In this document: positions 57,395-64,000 of the stretch, piece after piece
How the letters are laid out: the number at the start of each line of letters is the position of its first letter
Position numbering within the stretch: the stretch's first letter is position 1
DNA from: Streptomyces sp. CC53
GTDB lineage: Bacteria; Actinomycetota; Actinomycetes; Streptomycetales; Streptomycetaceae
DNA length: 64,000 nt
Assembly (NCBI RefSeq): GCF_001865245.1
Contig: NZ_MKXB01000194.1
Location: 130,747 to 194,746, forward strand
Direction of reading: 5' to 3'
Notes under the pieces: generated by a model
Told to the model about the DNA's origin: nothing
What the model saw: only the letters and a program-made list of their open reading frames with translations
Database searches by the model: none
Position numbers and translations under genes: made by a program

Positions 57395-60300
57395 ACGACC
57401 AGCGGGGTCCGGTTCAACTGCCCGTTCGCGCGCAGCCAGTCGATGATCCCGGCGCGGCGCCTGCGCACCTGCATCAGGTCCATCACGACGAGGTTCGGCC
57501 GCAGCTGCGCGGCGAGCACCACCGCGTCGGTGTCCGCCGCCGCGCGCTGCACGTGCATGCCGCGCCGCTCCAGGGCGGCCGTCAGCGCGTGCGCGATCTC
57601 GTCGTGCTCCTCGATGAGGAGGACCCGCGACGGGTGCTGTTCGCTGTCGCGCGGTGCCAGCGCCTTGAGCAGGACGGCGGGGTCGGCGCCGTACGCGGCT
57701 TCCCGCGTCGCCGAGGCCAGCCCGGCCGCCAGCAGCACCGGCACCTCCGCGGCGACCGCCGCCTGGCGCAGCGACTGCAGCGCGGTGCGCGTGATGGGCC
57801 CGGTCAGCGGGTCCACGAACAGCGCGGCCGGGAACGCCGCGATCTGCGCGTCCACCTCCTCGCGGGAGTGCACGATGACCGGGCGGTAGCCGCGTTCGCT
57901 CAGGGCCTGCTGCGTCGCGACGTCCGGGGCCGGCCATACGAGGAGGCGGCGCGGGTTGTCGAGCGGCTCGGGCGGCAGTTCGTCGTCGACGGGCTGCGGC
58001 TGCGGCTCGTTGGCGACCTCCACGGCACCGCCGGGGCCGTCCAGTGGCTCCGGGCCCTCGGCGGCGCCCTCGTCCGGTGCCCCTATCTCGTACGCGCGGC
58101 CGCGCCCTTCGCTCGGCGCCGGGCCCAGCAGCGGTTGCGGGTGCGGGGCCGGTGCGGCGTGGGCGGCGCCGGGGGCCGGCACCGGTGCGGGACGGGCGGG
58201 CGTCGCCGCTGCGGCACCGGGCTGGCGGTCGCCCTCCGGCGGGGTGGCCAGCTTGCGGCGGCGCCCCGAGCCGGATGCGGGGACGGCGGCAGACCCGGCG
58301 GGCGTACCCCCGGCGGGCGTACCGCCGGGCGGTGTCGTGGCCCCCGCGTCCGGGAGCTGCTGGGCGAACGGCACACCCTGGCCGAGCGTGCGGACGCTGA
58401 ACGCCCGTCCCTGCGTGGACGACGACGCGTCGGGCTGACGGGTGCCGCCTGCCGGGGTGCCGGTCACGGCCGGTGCCGGGGCGTTGCCTCGCGCCGGGAG
58501 GGCGGCCGCGGGCAGCGGGTGCGGTTGCGGCGGTGTGTGGTCCGCACCCGGAGGGGTGCGCACGGGGTCGTGGCGACCGTCGCCCTCCGGCGGCTGCCGG
58601 TGCGCGGGCGGGGCCTGCCCCTCGGGGGTGCGGTCCGCTTCGGCGGGCGGCAGCGCGAAAGCAGCGCGGGCCTCCCCGCCCTGGGCGGCCGCGCCGGCGG
58701 CGGGCTCCGGACGGTCCTGGACCCCGGAGAGCGCCCGCCGTGCTCGCCGCCCGCCCGGCTGACCGGCCTGCTGCGCGGGCGGCACCGGGGAGGCGGGAGG
58801 GACCGGCTGCGGGTGTGCGGCCGGATGGGCGCTTTCGGGCGGTACGGCACCGGGCGCGTCACCCTGCCCGGGCGGTACGGGAGTGCTCGCGGGCGTGGGC
58901 GCGGGCGCAAGGGCCGGCGCGGGTGCCGGGGGCAGGGCCGCCACGGCGCCCTCCGGGGCGGAGGCGCGCCGCGCCCGCTTCCCCGTCCCCTGCGGCGGCA
59001 CCGGAACGGGAGCTTCGCCCTGCGGCACACCCTGGGGCGGGACCGTGTCGCCGAGCCCCGCAGGGCGCGTCCGCGCGGTCTCCCCCGCCATGACGACCGC
59101 GCCCTCGGCCGGGACACCGGTCCGAGCGGCGGGCGCGAGCGGAGCCTGAGCCGGGGCCGGAGCCGGGGCGGCCTGCGGGGCGGGGGCGGGTCCGCTGCCG
59201 GCGGGCTCGGCGGGGCTGGGCCTGCCGCGGCGCCGACCGGTCGGCTCCGGCAGGGCGCCCTCCGCCGGCCGGTCCTGTGCCGGTGCCTGCGCGGGCACCC
59301 GCTGACCGCCCGCCCCGTCCGTGCCCTCCTCGGCGGCCCGCCGCGCGCGCCGCCGACCGGTCGGCTCGGCGGCCACGGGGTCCTCGGCCCGTACGGGGCT
59401 GTCCAGGAACGCGTCCGTCGACGCGCGCCGTGCCCGGCGCCGCCCGCCTCCTCCGGCGGTGTCGCCCGACTGCTGCGCGGGCAGAACGGCGGCTCCCGGC
59501 ACCTCGGTGGCCCCGGCGGCCCCAGGGGCCCCGGAGGGCTCCGAGGCACCGGCAGACACGGGCGCAGCAGCAGTCCCGGGCGTACCGGCGGGCTCCGAAG
59601 CGTGGGAGCCAGGTGTGCCCGGGGCCGGGCTCTCTGAAGCCTCGCCTCCTGCGGCCGGAGTGCCGGCCGGAGGCACAGCGCCCGCGGGGGCACCGGGCCC
59701 GGGCACCCCGACCGCCGGGGTGCCCGCAGCCGGAACACCGGGCACGACGTGAGCCGGCGGCGCGGCGCTGACGGGCACCGCCCCCGAAACGTCACCGGCC
59801 GGGCCGGGGGACGGGGCCCCGACGACGGCCTCGCCCGCATCACCGGAACCAGCGGCGTCACCGGAGCCAGGGGCACCACCGGTACCAGCAGCACCACCAG
59901 AGCCAGCGAGACCGGGAGCACCGACTGTGCCGCCGGGCGCGGCCACCGCCGGGGAGCCCGCGGAGTCGGCGGACTTCCCGGGCGCGGCGGGCGCGGCCAC
60001 ACCGGCGGCCCCGTTCTCGACCGAGCCCACGGGCACCTCCAGCACGAACGCGCTACCGCCCGGCCCGGGCACCTCGTGGGTCTGCAGCACACCGCCGTGC
60101 GCCCGGACGATCCCGCGGACGATCGGCTGGTGGACCGGGTCGCCGCCGCCGTGGGGGCCGCGCACCTCGATCCGTACGACGTCACCGCGCTGGGCCGCGG
60201 CGACCACGACGGTCGAGTCCACGTACCCGCCGCCGCCGGCCACCCGGGACGTGCCGGTCGAGTCGACGCCGGCGACGTCCGCGATCAGATGGGCGAGGGC

Positions 60301-61626
60301 GGCGGCCAGCCGTGCGCCGTCCACCTCGGCCGCGACGGGCGGCGCGTGCACGGCGAACTGCACCCGCCCCGGCCCGATGAGCTCCACGGCCCCGTCGACG
60401 CCGGCCGCCACCACGCCGTCGAGCTGCACCGCGTCCTTGCGCAGCTCGTCCTCGCCGGAGTCCAGCCGCTGGAAGCAGAGGACGTTGTCGACCAGGGTGG
60501 TCATCCGCGCGTACCCGGCGGCCAGGTGGTGCAGGATCTGGTTCGCCTCGGGCCACAGCTGCCCCGCCGGGTCGGCGGCGAGGACCCCCAGCTCGCGCCG
60601 GAGCTCCTCCAGCGGCCCGCGCAGCGACGGGTCGAGCACGGCGGTGAGCTGGGCGTGCCGCACACCCAGCGCGTCGTACCGCCTGGCCGCCTCCGCCAGC
60701 CGTTCCTCGTACGCGGCCACCTCGCCCGCGTGCTCCTCCGCCGCGGCGGCCGCTTCCGCGGCGTGCTTCTCCTCCAGCGCCGCGAGCTCGGCGGCGTGGC
60801 GCTCGGCGAGCTGCTCGTACGGCCGCCGGTCAGCGAAGGTCATGACCGCCCCGACGAGCTGGTCCCCGTCACGGACCGGCGCCGTGGTCAGGTCGACGGG
60901 CACGGGGGAGCCGTCCTTGGCCCACACGACCTGCCCGCGCACCCGGTGCTTGCGCCCGGAGCGCAGGGTGTCGGCGAGCGGCGACTCGTCGTACGGGAAC
61001 GGCTCGCCGTCCGCCTTGGGGTGCAGCATCAGGGCGTGCAGCTCCTTGCCGCCCAGGTCGCTGGCGCGCCACCCGAGGATATGCGCGGCGGCCGGGTTGA
61101 CCAGGACGATGCGCCCGTCGGTGTCGGTGCCCACGACCCCCTCGGACGCGGCGCGCAGGATCATCTCGGTCTGCCGCTGCGAGCGGGCGAGCTCGGCCTC
61201 GGTGTCGAGGGTGCCCGACAGGTCGCGGACGACGAGCATGAGCAGCTCGTCGCCGCTGTAGCCGACGCCGCTGCCGTACGAGTCGTACGCCTCGCGGCCG
61301 TCCTCCAGGCTGGCGCTCGTCACCTCGACGGGGAACTCCCCGCCGTCGGTGCGGCGCGCGACCATGCGGGTGGGCTTGGTGCGGCCGTGCGGGTCCCTGC
61401 TGTCGGGCCGGCGCATCGACCCCGGGATGAGGCGCGAGTCGAAGGCGGGCAGCAGATCGAGCAGCCCCCGCCCCACCAGTGCCGTGCCGGGCGTCTCGAA
61501 CATTTCGAGGGCGATGGTGTTGGCGTTGACGACCGTGCCGTTCGTGTTGACGAGGACGAGCCCGTCCGGCAGGGCGTCGAGTATGGCTGCGAGGCGAGCA
61601 GCGCCTCGGGATGGCCTGCTGCTCAC
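57253..61626 (-). CDS. PAS-containing hybrid kinase-like protein with C-terminal receiver domain
   Basis: A 1457-residue regulator. GTG 61626 is chosen because GGGAGGAAG lies upstream. It has two PAS domains (ILDALPDGLVLVNTNGTVVN; ILRAASEGVVGTDTDGRIVL) and a coiled coil. A kinase-like region follows (SLRGPLEELRRELGVL, IVRGIVRAHGGVLQTHEVPG). Next is about 600 residues of Pro/Ala/Gly-rich linker with recurring GRRRARRA motifs. A receiver-like domain closes it (RVLLIEEHDEIAHALTAALE, LVVMDLMQVRR). The phosphoacceptor His of the HisKA box is replaced (PSLRGPL), so it may not autophosphorylate. Soluble; no membrane helix. It converges on the acyl-CoA synthetase gene, overlapping its 3' end by 142 bp. 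Confidence 0.85.
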   Translation of the reverse strand: MSSRPSRGAARLAAILDALPDGLVLVNTNGTVVNANTIALEMFETPGTALVGRGLLDLLPAFDSRLIPGSMRRPDSRDPHGRTKPTRMVARRTDGGEFPVEVTSASLEDGREAYDSYGSGVGYSGDELLMLVVRDLSGTLDTEAELARSQRQTEMILRAASEGVVGTDTDGRIVLVNPAAAHILGWRASDLGGKELHALMLHPKADGEPFPYDESPLADTLRSGRKHRVRGQVVWAKDGSPVPVDLTTAPVRDGDQLVGAVMTFADRRPYEQLAERHAAELAALEEKHAAEAAAAAEEHAGEVAAYEERLAEAARRYDALGVRHAQLTAVLDPSLRGPLEELRRELGVLAADPAGQLWPEANQILHHLAAGYARMTTLVDNVLCFQRLDSGEDELRKDAVQLDGVVAAGVDGAVELIGPGRVQFAVHAPPVAAEVDGARLAAALAHLIADVAGVDSTGTSRVAGGGGYVDSTVVVAAAQRGDVVRIEVRGPHGGGDPVHQPIVRGIVRAHGGVLQTHEVPGPGGSAFVLEVPVGSVENGAAGVAAPAAPGKSADSAGSPAVAAPGGTVGAPGLAGSGGAAGTGGAPGSGDAAGSGDAGEAVVGAPSPGPAGDVSGAVPVSAAPPAHVVPGVPAAGTPAVGVPGPGAPAGAVPPAGTPAAGGEASESPAPGTPGSHASEPAGTPGTAAAPVSAGASEPSGAPGAAGATEVPGAAVLPAQQSGDTAGGGGRRRARRASTDAFLDSPVRAEDPVAAEPTGRRRARRAAEEGTDGAGGQRVPAQAPAQDRPAEGALPEPTGRRRGRPSPAEPAGSGPAPAPQAAPAPAPAQAPLAPAARTGVPAEGAVVMAGETARTRPAGLGDTVPPQGVPQGEAPVPVPPQGTGKRARRASAPEGAVAALPPAPAPALAPAPTPASTPVPPGQGDAPGAVPPESAHPAAHPQPVPPASPVPPAQQAGQPGGRRARRALSGVQDRPEPAAGAAAQGGEARAAFALPPAEADRTPEGQAPPAHRQPPEGDGRHDPVRTPPGADHTPPQPHPLPAAALPARGNAPAPAVTGTPAGGTRQPDASSSTQGRAFSVRTLGQGVPFAQQLPDAGATTPPGGTPAGGTPAGSAAVPASGSGRRRKLATPPEGDRQPGAAAATPARPAPVPAPGAAHAAPAPHPQPLLGPAPSEGRGRAYEIGAPDEGAAEGPEPLDGPGGAVEVANEPQPQPVDDELPPEPLDNPRRLLVWPAPDVATQQALSERGYRPVIVHSREEVDAQIAAFPAALFVDPLTGPITRTALQSLRQAAVAAEVPVLLAAGLASATREAAYGADPAVLLKALAPRDSEQHPSRVLLIEEHDEIAHALTAALERRGMHVQRAAADTDAVVLAAQLRPNLVVMDLMQVRRRRAGIIDWLRANGQLNRTPLVVYTASGLDEAELPRLASGETVLFLAERATNAEVQQRLVDLLAKIGTN

Positions 61627-61825
61627 GACGACGCTTCCTCCCAATGACCTACTGCCGCGCTTACGGGAGGGAGTCTAAGGGCTGGGGGTGCGGACGCGAC
61701 CGCCGATGAGGGGGAGGTCTCCCCGAGAGCGTGTGCACGAGGCGCGCGCCCCCGGCGCGCGCCGGTGCATTCGGGGACGGCCCCGAGGCGCCTCGCGGCC
61801 GTGCCGGTCAGGGGGCAGGCCCTGT

Positions 61826-62278
61826 TCAGGACCGGGTCATGGGCAGGACCGGCCGGAGGTTCTCCCACCGGGCGATCTCGCATCCGTCGGTCCGGGAGAA
61901 CACGGCGTCGACCGGTCGGCCGTGCCACGTGCCCTCGACCCGGGCGGTGGCGGGGCCGCCGTGCTGCTGGGTGCACACCCGGTCCTCGGGCAGCGGTGCG
62001 AAGGGGTCGCGGCCGCCCCTGGACAGCTCCTCCAGCCGGGTGCAGGCCCGCTGGGCGCGCGGATGCGTGCCGGTGGCCCGCTCGGGGCCGCACTCCAGGC
62101 GGAAGGTGCCGTCGGCGGCGGGATTGCCGGACCGCTCGACGGTGATCGTCAGCGTGTCGGAGCGGGACAGCAGCGGGATCGGCACGGGCAGGGGCCCGGC
62201 GGCGGCACCCGCGGCGGGCGCGGCGGCGCCGAGGGCGGCGAGGGAGGCGGCGGAGGTGACGGCGAGACGACGCAGCAT
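61826..62278 (-). CDS. SSI-type secreted protease inhibitor
   Basis: A 150-residue protein from ATG 62278 (after CAGGGAGTTCG) with a signal peptide (MLRRLAVTSAASLAALGAAA). The mature domain DTLTITVERSGNPAADGTFR, ACTRLEELSRGGRDPFAPLP, RVCTQQHGGPATA and WENLRPVLP matches the Streptomyces subtilisin inhibitor family. Cys residues for the two disulphides are present. It inhibits extracellular subtilisin/trypsin-type proteases. Confidence 0.92.
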   Translation of the reverse strand: MLRRLAVTSAASLAALGAAAPAAGAAAGPLPVPIPLLSRSDTLTITVERSGNPAADGTFRLECGPERATGTHPRAQRACTRLEELSRGGRDPFAPLPEDRVCTQQHGGPATARVEGTWHGRPVDAVFSRTDGCEIARWENLRPVLPMTRS

Positions 62279-62568
62279 GCGAACTCCCTGGGGGGTCGGT
62301 GTCACGGCGGGTGCGGTTTCCCGGCAGGTCGGTTTCACGGCCCGGGCGGCCGGGGGACGGCCCCGCGGACGGCCGGCGGCCCCCGCGGACGGCGCCCGCC
62401 CCGGCACCCTCACTCCTTTAACGCGGCACCGCCCGCCACGTTGCGCGGCGGAGCCCCGGGAAGCCTTTGCCCCGCGCCCCTCGTGCCTAGTACCGTGGAC
62501 GGCGATTGGTGACGCACCCCTGGGCTGTGTCATCATCTGCACGCACCACTCGCGCACGCGGGTGGGGA
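62279..62568. other. Gap between inhibitor gene and tRNA-Ser
   Basis: Non-coding promoter region for both. No gene. Confidence 0.6.
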
Positions 62569-62659
62569 GGAGGCGTCGCCTAGTCCGGTCTATGGCGCCG
62601 CACTGCTAATGCGGTTTGGGCCTTAAAGCCCATCGAGGGTTCAAATCCCTCCGCCTCCG
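62569..62659 (+). tRNA. tRNA-Ser(GCU)
   Basis: A 91-nt class II tRNA. Acceptor GGAGGCG/CGCCTCC, anticodon loop CTGCTAA (anticodon GCT), long variable arm TTTGGGCCTTAAAGCCCA and T-arm GTTCAAAT. CCA not encoded. Confidence 0.96.
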
Positions 62660-62668
62660 CAGCAAGAA

Positions 62669-62698
62669 CCGAAGCCCCGGCCCCAGCCGGGGCTTCGG
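62669..62698 (+). terminator. Terminator after tRNA-Ser
   Basis: Perfect 13-bp stem CCGAAGCCCCGGC (62669-62681) with 62686-62698 and a 4-nt loop. Confidence 0.85.
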
Positions 62699-63535
62699 TC
62701 ATTCCCCGTACCTTGTCGCCGCTCCTGCGCCGGGCTCTCCCCGGCGCAGGCACACGGGGCGTCACTCGACCAGGACGAGAATCCTGGGAGCACTCCTGAG
62801 TCACCTCCGCGGGTCGTCCGCGGCTAGCGGATCCTTCGGCCGCCGCACCCGTACGGGCACAGCAGCGACCAGCGTCTCGGCCCCTGACCCATGGCCTCGA
62901 CCCCTGCGCCCCGAACTCCGCCTCCATGCTCGGTCAGTCGACCTCGGGGGCCTCGTCTCCCGCCCCGGTGGCGCGCGACCTTCGCTCCGCCTCCTGGCGC
63001 CGATTCCGTCGGCGGCAGGCTCACCGCCCTTGGCCCCTCCCGGGCCCCGGTTCCGCCGACTGGCTCATGTGCGCTGTCGCGGGCAGCCTGCGGCCCCCGT
63101 CAGCGCACTCCCCGCCGAGGGCGGCTGCCGCCCCGCCGCTTCCGGCCCGCCGGGGCGCCCGCCCGCGCTCCCGGCTCCGTGCGTCAGGCTCCAGCCGGAT
63201 GCCGCCCGCGCGGAGCGGGGCGCTTCGGACCCAGCGCTCCGGCCGCACGGGTCAGCTTCGCTGCGAATGCGGCCGCCGCAGCCGACCCACCCCTGCGTTC
63301 GTGCCGCATCGCCGCCGGGACCCCCTCCCGGCGCACGCGTTACGGCCACCGCCTGGGGCGCAGTCGCCGTGGCGTCCCCCAGCCAGTCCACTCCCCGGCG
63401 CCCGCTTTGTCCCGATCGATCATGCCCTGGCCAATGGATTTCGCATGGCGGCGGGGTTCATGTAATGTTGTTCCCGCAACGCCGACCGGGCCGAAAAGCC
63501 CGGGAGGAAAAGTCGGAGAGTAAGATCCCCGACAC
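62699..63535. other. Gene-free GC-rich stretch between two tRNAs
   Basis: About 830 bp in which every long open frame is Arg/Pro/Ser-rich and without conserved features. No RNA beyond the flanking tRNAs recognised. Confidence 0.5.
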
Positions 63536-63608
63536 GCACTCGTAGCTTAACGGATAGAGCATCTGACTACGGATCAGAAGGTTGCAGGTTCGAATCCTGC
63601 CGAGTGCA
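63536..63608 (+). tRNA. tRNA-Arg(ACG)
   Basis: A 73-nt class I tRNA. Acceptor GCACTCG/CGAGTGC, anticodon loop CTACGGA (anticodon ACG), T-arm GTTCGAAT, discriminator A. CCA not encoded. It would decode CGN Arg codons after A-to-I change. Confidence 0.96.
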
Positions 63609-63615
63609 CAGCAGA

Positions 63616-63647
63616 CCAGAGGCCCCGGAGGAATCCGGGGCCTCTGG
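63616..63647 (+). terminator. Terminator after tRNA-Arg
   Basis: CCAGAGGCCCCGGA (63616-63629) pairs with 63634-63647, perfect 14 bp. Confidence 0.85.
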
Positions 63648-64000
63648 CTTTCTCCTGGTGTCTCCCGTTCCCGTGATTCACACCCAGCGGCATCGAGGCA
63701 GTCCGCACGAGGTGCGGGACGGCCACGAAGCCCCGGAAGGCTTCCTTGGTCCAACGGCCGTCCCTGCCGCTGCCCCACCGGAGGCGACCCCCGCTCCTCA
63801 GCCGCGCGGTCACCCCTGTCGGTCGTGGCGGCCACCGTGGCCGTTCGGGGTCCGGGTGCGGGTCGGGCGGTGCGGGGGTGCAGGCGGCCGCTGAACAGGT
63901 GGAAGCGGTGGCCGGAGTGGTTCTGCCGCAAGTGGCATGCGGTGACGTGGTCGTTGAAGGAGCCCGCGGACCCCGCGCTGCCCTGTCCGGTGTCGTCTTC
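63648..64000. other. Right end of the window, no gene assigned
   Basis: A minus-strand frame open from the window edge (EDDTGQGSAGSAGSFNDHV...) could be a partial gene, but it runs on through tRNA-Arg and has no recognised domain, so it is not called. Confidence 0.4.

Noticed and set aside
61627..61644. TTG start for the hybrid-kinase gene
   Set aside because: The likely ribosome site GGGAGGAAG lies inside this extension, so GTG 61626 is the better start.
63458..63931. Minus-strand frame through tRNA-Arg
   Set aside because: It overlaps a complete tRNA and its terminator and has no conserved segment.

Overview
The window is chromosomal DNA from a Streptomyces or close relative. GC content is very high with G/C third positions, spacing is tight with many GTG starts and ATGA/GTGA overlaps, and the proteins include a SigE-type ECF sigma factor, an SSI-type protease inhibitor, DUF397/DUF5753 pairs and a pSAM2-like element. 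The ordinary host backbone is interrupted by two integrated elements that together occupy about 46 of the 64 kb.

Host segment 1 (1-1.6 kb) ends with an HtrA-like protease and a tRNA-Ser(UGA). Element 1 (1575-8463, 6.9 kb) is integrated in the 3' end of that tRNA between identical 57-bp repeats. It is a small actinomycete integrative element (AICE): RepSA-type HUH replication initiator, excisionase, tyrosine integrase and a GntR (KorSA-like) regulator. It also carries an unusual gene fusing a Xre DNA-binding domain to a complete-looking peptide deformylase domain, and a 150-nt gene-free hairpin. No FtsK/TraSA transfer gene is present.

Host segment 2 (8.5-16.9 kb) holds a DUF3995 membrane protein, a flavin monooxygenase/TetR pair with a double operator, a frameshifted gene, a RibD-like reductase, a secreted BP74-type protein, a DUF817 membrane protein, a SigE-family sigma factor, and the severed 5' end of an acyl-CoA synthetase gene.

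Element 2 (16908-55859, 39 kb) is a complete-looking siphovirus prophage inserted by a large serine integrase into the acyl-CoA synthetase gene. From right to left it has: integrase, small membrane protein and repressor (rightward). A leftward early block follows with a Cro-like HTH, ERF recombinase, a replication protein with iterons inside its gene, HNH nuclease and SSB. After middle genes of unknown function come TerS, TerL, portal, MuF-type protein, Rmf-like protein, scaffold and HK97-type capsid. Next are connectors, tail tube, frameshifted tail chaperones, tape measure, tail tip, collagen-like fibre, endolysin and holin. The far left is an accessory zone with a whiJ-like Xre/DUF397 cassette, an aberrant tRNA-like sequence and two orphan genes. 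Three copies of a TCCAYNNATGGA dyad mark the probable immunity operators.

The prophage does not simply break its target. Its right end carries a divergent copy of the synthetase promoter region, start codon and first ~75 codons, so integration swaps the 5' end of the host gene for a phage-supplied one with a degraded operator. Host segment 3 (55.9-64 kb) has the rest of the synthetase, a converging hybrid-kinase-like gene that overlaps it, an SSI-type inhibitor, tRNA-Ser(GCU) and tRNA-Arg(ACG).
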